The notes under the pieces: model-generated | What the model was told of the DNA's origin: nothing | Database searches by the model: none | What the model saw: the letters and a program-made list of their open reading frames with translations, nothing else | Position numbers and translations under genes: made by a program | Part shown: in pieces, positions 27,445 through 37,543 of the stretch | How the letters are laid out: each line of letters begins with the position of its first letter | Position numbering within the stretch: the first letter of the stretch is position 1 | Source: Mycobacterium stomatepiae | Lineage (GTDB): Bacteria > Actinomycetota > Actinomycetes > Mycobacteriales > Mycobacteriaceae | Direction: 5' to 3' | Length of the DNA: 64,000 bases | Assembly (NCBI RefSeq): GCF_010731715.1 | Contig: NZ_AP022587.1 | Coordinates: forward strand, 310,001-374,000

Positions 27445-28248
27445 CTAGATGAAATCCGACCCGCCGTCGACATTCACCGTGGCTCCGGTGACGTAGCCGT
27501 TTCGCCGGGATGCCAGGTACGCGGTGATGGATGCGACCTCTTCGGGAAGCCCGGCGCGACGAAGGTCGCAGGGTTGGTGAAAGTTGTTGTCGATCCAGGT
27601 CATCACGTCGTGCGGGTCGGTGGCGTCCAGGCCGTCGGCCGCCAGGACGTCCTTCAGGTTTTCGGTGAAGCTGGCGGTCACGATGGTCCCCGGACACACG
27701 CAGTTGACCAAGATACCGTCGGAGGCAAGGCTTTTGGAGAGATTTTTGGTGACGCTCGCCAACGCCGCTTTCGACGCCGTATAGGCGACGATGCGCGGGT
27801 TCTGTCGTTGAATCGAGTGCGCGGACAGCGTCACGATGCGGGCCCAGTCCGCCGCGCGCAGCAGCGGCAACGAGGCGCGAATCGACCGCACGCCCGACAT
27901 CGTGCCCAACGCAAAGGCTTCATCCCACTCGGCGTCGTCCATCTGCTCGAAGTAGCCGTCGCCCGGGCTGATCGTATGGACCAGGCTATTGAGTCGGCCC
28001 CAGCGCTCGGCGACCATTGCGAAGCCATCCGAGATCGACTTGGCATCGGTCATATCCACGCTGATGCCCACCGCGTCGGGAGCGCCGGCCTGCAGGAGTG
28101 ATCCCACGGCTGCGTCGAGTGCGTGCTGACCGCGCGCCATGACCGCCACGCAGGCCCCCTCGGCCGCAAGGGCTTCGGCAATGGCCAGTCCCATCCCTTT
28201 GCTGCCGCCGGTGACGACGGCGGTCGATCCGGCAAAGCCCAGCTCCAT
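27445..28248 (-). CDS. SDR-family oxidoreductase
   Basis: A 267-aa short-chain dehydrogenase: TGGSKGMGLA cofactor turn, an LSAHSIQRQN serine segment, YTASKAA catalytic Tyr/Lys and NVDGGSDFI C-terminus. ATG preceded by GAAGGAG at good spacing. Last gene of a minus-strand operon with TetR, sulfotransferase and DUF1214 genes. Substrate unknown; the group looks like a lipid or xenobiotic modification unit. Confidence 0.85.
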   Translation of the reverse strand: MELGFAGSTAVVTGGSKGMGLAIAEALAAEGACVAVMARGQHALDAAVGSLLQAGAPDAVGISVDMTDAKSISDGFAMVAERWGRLNSLVHTISPGDGYFEQMDDAEWDEAFALGTMSGVRSIRASLPLLRAADWARIVTLSAHSIQRQNPRIVAYTASKAALASVTKNLSKSLASDGILVNCVCPGTIVTASFTENLKDVLAADGLDATDPHDVMTWIDNNFHQPCDLRRAGLPEEVASITAYLASRRNGYVTGATVNVDGGSDFI

Positions 28249-28262
28249 GGATACTCCTTCGG

Positions 28263-28916
28263 TCAGATCTGATCGATCGCCTCGGGCGCCACGCCCAATG
28301 CGCGCAGGCAGAACCGGAGTGCGTCGTCGCGGACCGCGACGCGATCGCAATCGCCGGTCTGCCACTGCCGATTGATGCTTGCCCATACGACGCCCTGGAT
28401 GAACTCGGCTTCGGTCACCGGATCGACGTCGTGGAACACCCCGTGCTGCAGGCCGCGCCGCAACGCGTCGCTGAGCGGCTTGAGCATTTCGGCGTACGCA
28501 GGCCGAATCAGGCCGGGGGAGGCGAACGTCTGCGACTGAGCTTCCAGCGACAGCCGCCGCAGATCGGATTTGATCGTGTCGTCGAACGCCAAGTCGAGCC
28601 GCCCGTCGATCCACGCCGCAACCGCTTCGATCTCGTTGGCCGCGGCCGACATTCGGCGTTGCAGCCGCCGCCTTTCTGCCCGCGCGGTCTCCAGGAAGAC
28701 GGCGGCAACCAGTTCGTCTTTGGAGTCGAAATGCCGATAGAAGGCGCGGGTACTCAACTTGGCGCGGTCCAGCACCGCGGCAATACTCAGTCCGCGAACT
28801 CCGTGCTCGCGCAGGGTTGTCGACGCGGCGGCCAGAATTTCGCGGCGCACCGCCGGGTCTGGCTCCAGCTTGTCGCGGCGTCGCGTCCGAGGCGCGCCCT
28901 CAGGCTGTTGCGTCAT
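28263..28916 (-). CDS. TetR-family transcriptional regulator
   Basis: A 217-aa repressor with an N-terminal helix-turn-helix (ILAAASTTLREHGVRGLSIAAVLDRAKLSTRAFYRHFDSKDEL) and a ligand-binding helical C-terminus. ATG at 28916 lies inside the end of the sulfotransferase gene (17-nt overlap), so it is co-translated. Probably autoregulates the operon through the palindrome at 31290-31316. Confidence 0.87.
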   Translation of the reverse strand: MTQQPEGAPRTRRRDKLEPDPAVRREILAAASTTLREHGVRGLSIAAVLDRAKLSTRAFYRHFDSKDELVAAVFLETARAERRRLQRRMSAAANEIEAVAAWIDGRLDLAFDDTIKSDLRRLSLEAQSQTFASPGLIRPAYAEMLKPLSDALRRGLQHGVFHDVDPVTEAEFIQGVVWASINRQWQTGDCDRVAVRDDALRFCLRALGVAPEAIDQI

Positions 28917-30045
28917 AGGCGGCAAGGTAGTCGGCGAACCGTTCCCGAACTCCGTCGGGGGTCAGGCCGTAGTCGGCCAGGTCGTAGTCGTGTGCGCCGC
29001 GAGAGCCGGGTTTGTGCCCCTCGGCCCACTGACCGACCGCGTTCGAGGTGGCGTCGGTAAAGCTCAACCGCAGGCGTTCGTAGCCAGCTTGCAGCGTGCG
29101 CACCGGGTCGGTCTGCAAGTCGGCGAAGGAGACGTCGGCGAAACGTTCGTCACCCATCCGAGCGCGGAAATCCATTGCCCGCCGGACGGCTTCGACCCAG
29201 CTGTCGACCTGTTCGGCACCCAGCTCCTGGGGATCGTTGCGGTCGCTGCTCCAGCTGCGGACATATTGGATCAGGCTGCACACCGAACCCATCACCATGG
29301 CCGGATCGCGGTGGCTCCACAGGAATCGGGCGTTCGGGTACGCCTCGACGAGCGCGTCGAGGGCGAACATGTGCACGGGGGTTTTGAGGTGCCACAAAAC
29401 CGGTGGGCAATGCCATTGCAACAGCTTGAGCACCCGCCGGTGAAAGGAGTACGTCTCGCGCATGTCGCAGTCCATCAGCCACGCCAGGTATCCCGGAGCA
29501 CGCACCGCACCGTCAAAGTGGAAGGTACGAAAGCTCATTCCCATCAGGTCCTGGCATTCGGTCGCGGCCGTCGCTTCCGAGTTGTGCATCGTCTTCATCA
29601 ACGGGAACATGTCGTCGAGCATGTTCAGGCCGGCCTCGGCCTGCGCGATCCGTGGATCGCTGTGCTGCGTCGCGGCCTCCGGCGGCGGCGTGGGTGCCTG
29701 GGATTCCCACATCCGCAGCGACCGGAATTGCGGATCAGCTGCCACCAGCTGGCTCAGGGCCGTGGTGCCGGTGCGGGGTAGGCCGATCACGAAGACGGGG
29801 CCGTCGATCACCTCGTCGTCGATCTCGGGATGCCGTCGGTAGGTGTCCTCGATGTGGAGGCGCTGAATCAGCGCGTTGCTGATGGTCGCGTGCTGGATGA
29901 CCCGCCCCATCTCGTTGAGGTCCGCCTCGGTGTTCAGTGCGTCGACGATGCGCTCGAGTCCTTCGCGGTAGTACGAGGATCCGAAATCGTCGAGACCGGT
30001 CGCGGCACTTGCGCCGTTTTCCAACTTGTCGGCGTCAAACGTCAT
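28900..30045 (-). CDS. sulfotransferase-family protein
   Basis: A 381-aa PAPS-dependent sulfotransferase-like protein. The 5'-phosphosulfate loop FVIGLPRTGTTALSQL is near residue 85-100 and the 3'-phosphate segment FLWSHRDPAMVMGS near 245. C-terminal His-rich KPGSRGAHDYDLADYG is typical of mycobacterial members (Rv3529c/Rv2267c-like). It would sulfate a lipid or small molecule. ATGA overlap with the DUF1214 gene upstream. Confidence 0.85.
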   Translation of the reverse strand: MTFDADKLENGASAATGLDDFGSSYYREGLERIVDALNTEADLNEMGRVIQHATISNALIQRLHIEDTYRRHPEIDDEVIDGPVFVIGLPRTGTTALSQLVAADPQFRSLRMWESQAPTPPPEAATQHSDPRIAQAEAGLNMLDDMFPLMKTMHNSEATAATECQDLMGMSFRTFHFDGAVRAPGYLAWLMDCDMRETYSFHRRVLKLLQWHCPPVLWHLKTPVHMFALDALVEAYPNARFLWSHRDPAMVMGSVCSLIQYVRSWSSDRNDPQELGAEQVDSWVEAVRRAMDFRARMGDERFADVSFADLQTDPVRTLQAGYERLRLSFTDATSNAVGQWAEGHKPGSRGAHDYDLADYGLTPDGVRERFADYLAAYDATA

Positions 30046-31268
30046 CGGGCGAATCTCTCGCGGACGGCCTCGCGCCGCGCCGCGAGGATGCAGGCCCGCT
30101 GCTCGGCGGTCACCGTCGCGGTGTCGGGCGGCAATTGGGCACGAATGTCGTCGAACGGCACCACACGCGTCGTCGGGGTCGGCGCCGTTGCGGTGCGCAC
30201 GCAGCGCAAGATGATCGGCCCATTGCTATGGCCGGCCGTATCAAGCCAATTCGCGACACCCGGATCCTCAGCGCAGAGCACCACTCGCACCAGGCCGTCC
30301 GAATCCGCCGCCGCCTGATAGGCATTCAGGCTGGATTGATGTCGCCCGTAATGAATCGTCTCCCACCACGGATTTCCGATGGAAAAACTCCAGTAAACCC
30401 CTTCGGGGGGAACGACTTCCACGACCAGCGCCTCGCCGGGGTCCAACTCCCAGCGACCGATCACCGGCCGGTTCTCTGCCGCCGCGCCGATATCGGAGCG
30501 GTCGATCGGCGGCAGGAATCCGTTCGTCGGCGCTGCGGCACCGAATTGCAGGAAGAATGCCAGATTGTCCTGGACGAAATCACCGAGGGCGATCAGCTGT
30601 CGTGACACCGCCACGGTCGGATCGACCGAGCGGTGTGCTGTGCCGACCGCATCGCCGAGCCGCTCGATGCGCAGCGTCGACGCAACTTCGGTGTTCCAGT
30701 CGTAGAAAAAGTGCCGCACGGTCAACGTCGGGTGATCGCCGTCGAGCCGCATCCAATTGCCGGGCCGTTCGTCGGGGGAAAGCACCACCTCAAAGTTCCC
30801 GTCGGCGTCCACCTCGAGTTCGTCGACCAGTTCGTTGGCCGTCGCGACGTTGCCGTTCATCGTCTGCAGCCCGACGTAGCGTGCTGTACCCCGATTTCCG
30901 AACAGCCGATAGCTTTCACCGCCGCGCAGCACGGCACTGGTGTAAACGCAGTCCGGACACTCCATTCCCCAGGTCACCAGGTCGTCGGTGCTGGCGGCCC
31001 GCACAGACAGGATCGGGTCGGGGTCGAACCGCAGCACCTCGTGGATTCCCGCGGTGAGCAGCACCAGCAGGTGGCGCATGCCCGAGGCGAGATCGACCCG
31101 ATTTCGGCTCGCCGGATCGGATTGCACGATCTGCGCTGCCTCGTTGAGCCGTTCCTGTAGATACGACCATGCCTGGGACAGGTCCATATCGTCGTGGTCG
31201 GAACCCGCCAGCGTTGACTCGGTGATCGAAAACGGCAGCCATGCCATCGGCCTCTTCGGATCGCTCAC
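30042..31268 (-). CDS. DUF1214-domain protein
   Basis: A 408-aa protein with the DUF1214 C-terminal domain (PPEGVYWSFSIGNPWWETIHYGRHQSSLN, quoted in part for position near 300-330) and a conserved NRGTARYVGLQ segment near 125. No signal peptide or membrane span. First gene of the operon; its promoter region holds a 27-nt near-perfect palindrome. Biochemical role of DUF1214 proteins is not settled; they often sit with lipid or sulfotransferase genes. Confidence 0.82.
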   Translation of the reverse strand: MSDPKRPMAWLPFSITESTLAGSDHDDMDLSQAWSYLQERLNEAAQIVQSDPASRNRVDLASGMRHLLVLLTAGIHEVLRFDPDPILSVRAASTDDLVTWGMECPDCVYTSAVLRGGESYRLFGNRGTARYVGLQTMNGNVATANELVDELEVDADGNFEVVLSPDERPGNWMRLDGDHPTLTVRHFFYDWNTEVASTLRIERLGDAVGTAHRSVDPTVAVSRQLIALGDFVQDNLAFFLQFGAAAPTNGFLPPIDRSDIGAAAENRPVIGRWELDPGEALVVEVVPPEGVYWSFSIGNPWWETIHYGRHQSSLNAYQAAADSDGLVRVVLCAEDPGVANWLDTAGHSNGPIILRCVRTATAPTPTTRVVPFDDIRAQLPPDTATVTAEQRACILAARREAVRERFAR

Positions 31269-31289
31269 GGGCTTCTTCGCTCCGGTCGC

Positions 31290-31316
31290 TTAACTGAAAA
31301 CATGGTTTTCACTTAA
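31290..31316. promoter_or_regulatory. palindromic operator, likely for the adjacent TetR
   Basis: Inverted repeat with 12-nt arms TTAACTGAAAAC and GTTTTCACTTAA around a 3-nt spacer, one mismatch. It sits 21 nt before the DUF1214 start and 53 nt before the divergent reductase start, the right place for the operon's own TetR to control both directions. Target assignment is inferred. Confidence 0.65.
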
Positions 31317-31369
31317 CACGATGGCACTTGAGTGCTGAGAATGTCAACGTTCGCGGGTAGGTTGAGACC

Positions 31370-31756
31370 GTGACGCCCACCTTCGCCGACCTCGCCAAGG
31401 CGCAATACATCTTGCTGACCACCTTCACCAAGGACGGGCGCGCCAAGCCGACTCCCATCTGGACCGCGGTGGACGGCGACCGGCTGCTCGCGATCACGCA
31501 AGGAAACTCGTGGAAGGTCAAGCGGATTCGCAATGCACCCCGCGTGACGATGGCCACCTGCACGATGCGCGGCCGCCCGACGAGCGACGCGGTCGAGGGC
31601 ACCGCGGCCCTGCTCGACAAGTCGGACACGGGCACCGTGTACGACGCGATCGGTAAGCGTTACGGCATCGTCGGCTCGGTCTTCAACTTCTTCAGCAAGC
31701 TGCGCGGCGGCATGGAGAACAATATCGGCCTTGAGCTCCGGGTGCCCCAGGGTTAG
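31370..31756 (+). CDS. PPOX-class F420-dependent oxidoreductase (Rv2061c-like)
   Basis: A 128-aa split-barrel flavin/deazaflavin reductase: LLTTFTKDGRAKPTPIW, LLAITQGNSWKVKRIRN and CTMRGRPTSDAVEG are typical of the family. GTG start. Corresponds to Rv2061c, which lies next to cobN in M. tuberculosis; here a four-gene insertion separates the two. Cofactor by family; substrate unknown. Confidence 0.85.
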   Translation: MTPTFADLAKAQYILLTTFTKDGRAKPTPIWTAVDGDRLLAITQGNSWKVKRIRNAPRVTMATCTMRGRPTSDAVEGTAALLDKSDTGTVYDAIGKRYGIVGSVFNFFSKLRGGMENNIGLELRVPQG

Positions 31757-31762
31757 AGCCCG

Positions 31763-32620
31763 ATGGGTACTGTCCTGATCCCGATCCCGGACCGTGACTT
31801 CGATCCGACCGAGGTCGCCGTGAGCTGGCGGGTCTTGACCGACAACGGTCATCGGGTGATCTTTGCGACCGAAAGCGGCACCCCCGCCGTCGCCGACGAC
31901 ATCATGGTGACCGGTCGGGGTCTGGATATCTGGTCCGCGCTACCGGTATTGAGCTCCTTCCCGCTCGTCGGGCTGGCGCTGCGCGCCAACACGAATGGTC
32001 GTGATGCCTATGCCGCGATGGTGCGCTCGCCGGAGTATCGGCGTCCCGGTCGCTGGAAAGATGCCACGCTGGACGGCATCGACGCGCTCGTGCTGCCCGG
32101 CGGCCATCGCGCCCGCGGCATGCGCAGCTATATCGACAGCGACATCCTGCAGCGCCTGGTGGTGGAAGCCTTTGGCCGCGAACTGATCGTCGGCGCGATT
32201 TGTCACGGGGTGTTATTGGCCGCGCGCAGTGTCGATCCCGGCTCGGGTCGTTCGGTGCTCTACGGCCGCAAGACCACGGCGCTCACCTGGGCGATGGAGG
32301 GGCTGGCCTGGCGGCTGACCCGGATCACCCGATTCTGGGATCCGGACTACTACCGGACCTACACCGAACAACCCGGCCAGGGATGCGGCTATATGTCCGT
32401 GCAGTCGGAAGTCACTCGCGCGCTTGAAGATCCGGCGGATTTTCGCGACGTCGAGCGCGGCACGCCGCACTGGCGGCGGAAGTCTTCCGGGATGGCACGG
32501 GACACGGCCACCGACCCGCGGCCCGCGTTCGTCGTCGACGACGGCAACTACATCTCGGCACGCTGGCCCGGCGATACGCACACGTTCGCGGGTGTCGTAT
32601 CGGACAAGCTAAGCCTTTAG
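31763..32620 (+). CDS. DJ-1/PfpI (class I glutamine amidotransferase-like) protein
   Basis: A 285-aa protein with LVLPGGHRARGM and the nucleophile elbow VGAICHGVLLAAR, the Cys placed as in DJ-1/PfpI enzymes. It could be a glyoxalase, deglycase or hydratase; not decidable here. It starts 6 nt after the reductase gene, so probably the same transcript, and overlaps the convergent hydrolase gene by 12 nt. Confidence 0.83.
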   Translation: MGTVLIPIPDRDFDPTEVAVSWRVLTDNGHRVIFATESGTPAVADDIMVTGRGLDIWSALPVLSSFPLVGLALRANTNGRDAYAAMVRSPEYRRPGRWKDATLDGIDALVLPGGHRARGMRSYIDSDILQRLVVEAFGRELIVGAICHGVLLAARSVDPGSGRSVLYGRKTTALTWAMEGLAWRLTRITRFWDPDYYRTYTEQPGQGCGYMSVQSEVTRALEDPADFRDVERGTPHWRRKSSGMARDTATDPRPAFVVDDGNYISARWPGDTHTFAGVVSDKLSL

Positions 32621-33304
32621 ATGCTCCCCGAAGAACGAGAAGACCCGGCTCCACGCGTCCTCGGTCGCGGCGTCGTCGTAGCCGAAACCCGCGATCCGCA
32701 ACAGCGGTTGGGCAGGAAGGGTGTTCGCGAAGCTGTGCCCGACACCGGGATAGACCTTGACGTCACTGGTGATCTGCTTGGCCGCAATGACTTTGCGCAA
32801 CTTCTCGGGTGCGCCCTTGCCCAGCGGGTCACGCTCGCCGAAGCTCGCCACGATTGGACACGCGCCCTGCAGCGTGTCGTTCAGATGGCGCGGCAGGGGA
32901 GCGCCGTAGAACGGCGCCGAAGCGCCAAAACCCTTGGGCGACATCACGAGTGCGAACTGACCGCCCATGCAGAAGCCGGCGATGCCGACCTGTCCGGAAC
33001 AGTCCGGCCGGTTTCGCAAGTGATCGCGGGCGGCAATAATGTCGTCGAGAGCGCGGCCGCGCTGGGTCATCAGCTCACGCATGACCCGGGTGATGCACCG
33101 GATGCGCCCGCCCCGCGCGTACATATTCGGCGTCAGCGCCAGATATCCGGCCTGGGCGACGCGGTCGTTGATCGACTCTTTGTCCCGGCTGTAGCCGAAG
33201 GCGTCATGGATCACCACCACACCCGGCCAGGGGCCACTTCCGGGTGGAATGCTCAGCAGCGCATCGATAGGTCCGTCCGGGGTATCGATCTCAATCGTGG
33301 TCAT
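32609..33304 (-). CDS. dienelactone hydrolase family protein (Rv2054 ortholog)
   Basis: A 231-aa alpha/beta hydrolase. Catalytic Cys in GIAGFCMGGQFAL near residue 110, Asp in FGERDPLGKG near 155 and His in PGVGHSFAN near 190 form the dienelactone-hydrolase triad. ATG at 33304 (MTTIEIDTPDGP) matches Rv2054; the in-frame upstream Met adds nine unlikely residues. Substrate unknown. Confidence 0.88.
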   Translation of the reverse strand: MTTIEIDTPDGPIDALLSIPPGSGPWPGVVVIHDAFGYSRDKESINDRVAQAGYLALTPNMYARGGRIRCITRVMRELMTQRGRALDDIIAARDHLRNRPDCSGQVGIAGFCMGGQFALVMSPKGFGASAPFYGAPLPRHLNDTLQGACPIVASFGERDPLGKGAPEKLRKVIAAKQITSDVKVYPGVGHSFANTLPAQPLLRIAGFGYDDAATEDAWSRVFSFFGEHLKA

Positions 33305-33377
33305 ATCGTCATCTAACTGCAGCCGCGACACCGATCACCAGGGGAACTCAAGTGCAGCCCGCAGACGTTGGCATCAC

Positions 33378-33935
33378 ATGGTGAGCCGGTTGTTACTCCT
33401 TTACGCCGTTGTCGAGCTGGCGGCGATTTTCGCGCTGGTCTGGACGGTCGGGTGGGGCTGGACGCTGCTGGGTCTGCTGGTCACGTTCGTTCTTGGCTGG
33501 GGACTGCTGGCGCCGATCGCCGGCTCGCAGCTGATCCGCGACATCGGGCAGATGCGCTCGGGTCTGAAGGAACCGCGCACCACGCTGGGCGACGGTGCCC
33601 TGGTGACCACGGCGACGGCGCTCGTCCTCGTTCCAGGATTCGTGACCACGGTTTTGGGCATGTTGCTGCTGCTTCCGCCGATCCGTGCGGCCGCCGGGCC
33701 CGGATTGACCAGGATCGCGCTGCGGAATTTCCAGCGACACGCACCGCTGGTCAGCTATACGTCCACCTTCTCCGGGACCTTCACCGGCTACCGTCCCGAC
33801 AACGCGGGTGCGCGCGGCGACTATATCGACGGCGAGGTCATCGACGTCCACGACGTCGAGCCGGCCCCATTGCCGAAGACCCGGCCCGTCGACGACCACT
33901 GGGGTGGCCCCCGATACGCGGCCGGCCCGAACTGA
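33378..33935 (+). CDS. fxsA: FxsA family membrane protein
   Basis: A 185-aa cytoplasmic-membrane protein, start MVSRLLLLYAVVELA. Two or three membrane helices in the first 100 residues and a polar tail with DYIDGEVIDVHDVEP, as in Rv2053c. FxsA-type proteins were named for suppressing phage exclusion; role in mycobacteria unknown. Divergent from the hydrolase gene, upstream of the amidohydrolase as in M. tuberculosis. Confidence 0.85.
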   Translation: MVSRLLLLYAVVELAAIFALVWTVGWGWTLLGLLVTFVLGWGLLAPIAGSQLIRDIGQMRSGLKEPRTTLGDGALVTTATALVLVPGFVTTVLGMLLLLPPIRAAAGPGLTRIALRNFQRHAPLVSYTSTFSGTFTGYRPDNAGARGDYIDGEVIDVHDVEPAPLPKTRPVDDHWGGPRYAAGPN

Positions 33936-33969
33936 TCGCCCTAGGCGCTGCTCCACGTAGTTTTGCGGT

Positions 33970-35574
33970 GTGACACCGATTCCGACGACGCTGCTGCTCA
34001 ACGGGCGGGTGCACAGCCCTACCCATCCCGACGCGACCGCGATGGCGGTGCGCGGCGGGGTTGTGGCATGGCTGGGCAGCGACGACGTCGGTCGCCGGCA
34101 GTTTCCCGACGCCGAAGTTGTGGACCTCGACGGTGGCTTCGTGGCTCCCGGATTCGTGGACAGCCATATTCATGTGACCGCGACCGGCCTCACGCTCAGC
34201 GGGCTGAACCTGCGGGGGGCCACCTCGCGCGGGCAGTGCCTGCGGATGGTCGCCGCGTATGCCGCCGCACGCCCAGGCGAGCCGATCTGGGGGCACGGCT
34301 GGGACGAGTCGTCATGGCCAGAAAACGGCCCGCCGTCCACCGCCGATCTCGACGCGGTGCTCGGCGATCGGCCGGCCTACCTGGCGCGCGTTGACGTCCA
34401 CTCGGCGCTGGCGTCGACGGGGCTGCGCAGGCTGGTTCCGGAGCTCACCGCGGCGCGCGGTTTCGCCCCCGACGGACCGCTGACCGGCGACGCGCACCAC
34501 CTGGTCCGGGCCGTCGCCCGTGGCCTGCTGACGGCCGCACAGCTAGCAGAAGCCAGATCGGCCGCGTTGGGGGCAGCGGCCGCGTCCGGCATCGTCGCCG
34601 TCCACGAATGCGCGGGACCCGAGATCGGTGGCCTCGACGACTGGCTGCAACTGCGCGCCCTCGATCACGGCGTCGAAGTGATCGGCTGCTGGGGCGAAGC
34701 GGTAACCACCGCAGGGCAGGTCCGCGCGTTGATGGAGCAGACCGGCGCCCGCGGGCTGGCCGGCGACCTGTTCGTCGACGGGGCCCTGGGGTCGCACACC
34801 GCCTGGCTGCATGAGCCCTACACCGACGCCCCGGACCGTGTCGGCACCTGTTATCTCGACGCCGACGTCATCGAGGCACATCTGCGAGCTTGCACCGAGG
34901 CGCAGGTGACGGCAGGTTTCCACGTCATCGGCGACGCGGCGGTCTCGGCGGCCGTCGATGCCTTCGAACGAGTGGTCGCCGACCTCGGAGTGGTCGCCGT
35001 CGCCCGCTGCGGGCACCGGCTGGAGCACCTCGAGATGGTGACTGCCGACCAAGCCGCCAAACTCGGCGCGTGGGGCGTCATCGCCAGCGTGCAGCCCAAC
35101 TTCGACGCGCTGTGGGGTGGTCGCGACGGGATGTACGCCGACCGTCTGGGCGCCGAACGAGGCAGCCGGCTCAACCCACTTGCGCTGTTAGCATCCCAAG
35201 GCGTGCCCCTCGCGCTAGGTTCCGACGCCCCCGTGACGGGTTTCGATCCGTGGGGAAGCGTGCGCGCGGCGGTCCATCACCGCACCGCGGGCAGCGGAGT
35301 GTCGGCGCGGGCCGCGTTCGCCGGTGCTACTCGCGGCGGTTGGCGCGCCGGTGGTGTCCGTGACGACAACATGGGCGCCCTGGTGCCGGGTGCTCCCGCC
35401 TCCTACGCGGTGTGGGACGCCGGAGACCTTGACGTCCACGCTCCCGACGACAGCGTCCAGCGATGGTCCACCGACCCGCGATCACGCGTTCCCGCGTTGC
35501 CCAGGCTGGACCCGGCCGATGACCTGCCGCGATGCCGGCGAACCGTCCACCGGGGCGCTGTGATCCATGGCTAG
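33970..35574 (+). CDS. amidohydrolase family protein (Rv2052c ortholog)
   Basis: A 534-aa metal-dependent hydrolase of the YtcJ-like group: HxH metal motif in [13 protein letters not shown] near residue 63, His in [11 protein letters not shown] near 320, HRLEHLEMV near 350 and Asp in [13 protein letters not shown] near 420. GTG start. Length agrees with Rv2052c (535 aa). It overlaps lnt by 8 nt, so the two are coupled. Substrate unknown. Confidence 0.87.
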   Translation: MTPIPTTLLLNGRVHSPTHPDATAMAVRGGVVAWLGSDDVGRRQFPDAEVVDLDGGFVAPGFVDSHIHVTATGLTLSGLNLRGATSRGQCLRMVAAYAAARPGEPIWGHGWDESSWPENGPPSTADLDAVLGDRPAYLARVDVHSALASTGLRRLVPELTAARGFAPDGPLTGDAHHLVRAVARGLLTAAQLAEARSAALGAAAASGIVAVHECAGPEIGGLDDWLQLRALDHGVEVIGCWGEAVTTAGQVRALMEQTGARGLAGDLFVDGALGSHTAWLHEPYTDAPDRVGTCYLDADVIEAHLRACTEAQVTAGFHVIGDAAVSAAVDAFERVVADLGVVAVARCGHRLEHLEMVTADQAAKLGAWGVIASVQPNFDALWGGRDGMYADRLGAERGSRLNPLALLASQGVPLALGSDAPVTGFDPWGSVRAAVHHRTAGSGVSARAAFAGATRGGWRAGGVRDDNMGALVPGAPASYAVWDAGDLDVHAPDDSVQRWSTDPRSRVPALPRLDPADDLPRCRRTVHRGAVIHG

Positions 35575-37543
35575 TGAAGACGTCGAGGCGGAAGACGTCG
35601 ACGCGCCAGACGACGAGGCCGAGCCGGAACCCGAGCACGAAGCCGAGCCCGACGGTCCCGGCCTGGCCGGTCGAATGGCCGCCGCGATGGGGCACGGCAT
35701 CACGCGGCTGGGCAAGGGGGCGGTCGCACGACTCCCCGGCATGGGGGCCGCGCTGCTCCCGCGGCTCACGCGGCTGTCGGCCAGCATCGGCGGCGGAGTG
35801 CTGCTCTGCACCAGCTTCCCGTCGGTGAACTGGTGGTGGGCCGCCGTCGTCGCCACCGCACTGCTGGCATGGGTGCTCAAACATCCCGCCACGACCCTGG
35901 CAGGCGGATTCGGCTACGGATTCCTGTTCGGGCTCGCCTTCTATGTGCCACTGCTGCCGTGGATCAGCCTGCTGGTAGGCGACGTGCCCTGGCTGGTGTT
36001 GGCCACGATGTGCGCGCTGTTCCCCGGGCTTTTCGGCTTCTTCGCGATCGTGGTGCGCGGACTGCCCGGCTGGCCGCTCTGGTTCGCGGTGTTGTGGACG
36101 GCCCAAGAGTGGTTGAAGTCGATCGTCCCGTTCGGCGGCTTTCCCTGGGGCGCGGTGGCCTACGGCCAGGCCGAGGGCCCACTGCTGCCGCTGGTTCAGC
36201 TCGGCGGGGTGTCGCTGCTCTCGATGGGAGTGGTCCTGCTGGGTTTCAGCGTGACTGCGATCGCGCTGGAAATCGCCAAGTGGTGGCGAGCCGGCAGTCG
36301 CCCGCGCGCCGAGGCAGCTGACGGGGACGGCGGCGAGGACATGTCGGCGCGGCCACCCGCGGTGGTGCTACCCGGTGTCTGCTTCTGTCTGGTGTTGTTC
36401 GCCGCCGTCATCGTCTGGCCGCAGGTGCGCCACTCCGGTGCCGGATCGGGCGGCGAACCGACGGTCACCGTCGCCGCCGTGCAGGGCAACGTGCCCCGGC
36501 TCGGCCTCGGCTTCAACGAGCAGCGCCGAGCGGTGCTGGACAACCACGTCGACGAGACGTTGCGGCTGGCCGAGGACGTCCGCGCCGGGTCCGCCCCGCA
36601 ACCGCAGTTCGTGATCTGGCCCGAGGATTCCTCCGACATCGATCCTTTCGTCAACGCCGACGCCGCCCAGCGGATCGCGGAGGCGGCCCATGCGATCAAC
36701 GCGCCGATCCTGATCGGATCGGTGCTCGCGGTGCCGCGCCACGACCCGGGACCCGAGCAGTACACCAACACCGCCGTCGTCTGGAATCCGGTCACCGGCC
36801 CCGCCGACCGCCACGACAAGGAGATCGTGCAGCCGTTCGGCGAGTACCTGCCGATGCGGTGGCTTTTCGAGCATCTGTCGAGCCAGGCCGGCTTGGCCGG
36901 CAATTTCATCCCCGGAACAAGCACCGACGTGGTGCAGATCGCGGGTGTGCCCGTCGGCGTCGCCACCTGCTGGGAAGTGATCTTCGACCGGGCGCCGCGC
37001 AAGGCCGTGCTCAACGGCGCCCAGCTGCTGGCGGTGCCCGCCAACAACGCCACCTTCAACAAGCGGATGAGCGAGCAACAGCTGGCATTCGCCAAGGTAC
37101 GGGCCGTCGAGCACGACCGATACGTCGTGGTCGCGGGTACCACCGGGATCAGCGCGGTGATCGCGCCCGACGGCGCCGAGCTGGTCCGCACGGACTTCTT
37201 CCAGCCCGCCTACCTCGACATCCAGGTGCGCCTCAAGACGAAGCTGACGCCGGCGACTCAATGGGCCCCGATTGTGCAGTGGGTCCTAGTTGCGGCGGCC
37301 GGAGCGGTCATTTTGGCCGGAATACGGCACAATGGGAGCTTCCCGCGTCCGATTCGCCTGCGGTTCAGGCCTCCGGCTGAATCGGCGGACACTGGGGCAG
37401 CCCCGGACGAACCCCGGTCCGACGAGGAAGCCCCGGCGACCATGCACGACGCTCCGCCGGACGCAGGCGGCGACTACACTCCGCTCCACCAAAAGAGCGA
37501 CCGACAACCGCGTTATCTCGGGCGACACAGAGGAGATAAATGA
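35567..37543 (+). CDS. lnt: apolipoprotein N-acyltransferase
   Basis: A 658-aa membrane enzyme that adds the third acyl chain to lipoproteins. An acidic cytoplasmic N-terminus is followed by 6-7 membrane helices (about residues 65-290) and a nitrilase-like periplasmic domain (about 300-560) with the Glu-Lys-Cys triad: [24 protein letters not shown] and [10 protein letters not shown]; a C-terminal helix follows. It overlaps ppm1 by 4 nt (ATGA). In M. tuberculosis the two are one fused gene (Rv2051c); here they are separate. Confidence 0.93.
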   Translation: MASEDVEAEDVDAPDDEAEPEPEHEAEPDGPGLAGRMAAAMGHGITRLGKGAVARLPGMGAALLPRLTRLSASIGGGVLLCTSFPSVNWWWAAVVATALLAWVLKHPATTLAGGFGYGFLFGLAFYVPLLPWISLLVGDVPWLVLATMCALFPGLFGFFAIVVRGLPGWPLWFAVLWTAQEWLKSIVPFGGFPWGAVAYGQAEGPLLPLVQLGGVSLLSMGVVLLGFSVTAIALEIAKWWRAGSRPRAEAADGDGGEDMSARPPAVVLPGVCFCLVLFAAVIVWPQVRHSGAGSGGEPTVTVAAVQGNVPRLGLGFNEQRRAVLDNHVDETLRLAEDVRAGSAPQPQFVIWPEDSSDIDPFVNADAAQRIAEAAHAINAPILIGSVLAVPRHDPGPEQYTNTAVVWNPVTGPADRHDKEIVQPFGEYLPMRWLFEHLSSQAGLAGNFIPGTSTDVVQIAGVPVGVATCWEVIFDRAPRKAVLNGAQLLAVPANNATFNKRMSEQQLAFAKVRAVEHDRYVVVAGTTGISAVIAPDGAELVRTDFFQPAYLDIQVRLKTKLTPATQWAPIVQWVLVAAAGAVILAGIRHNGSFPRPIRLRFRPPAESADTGAAPDEPRSDEEAPATMHDAPPDAGGDYTPLHQKSDRQPRYLGRHRGDK

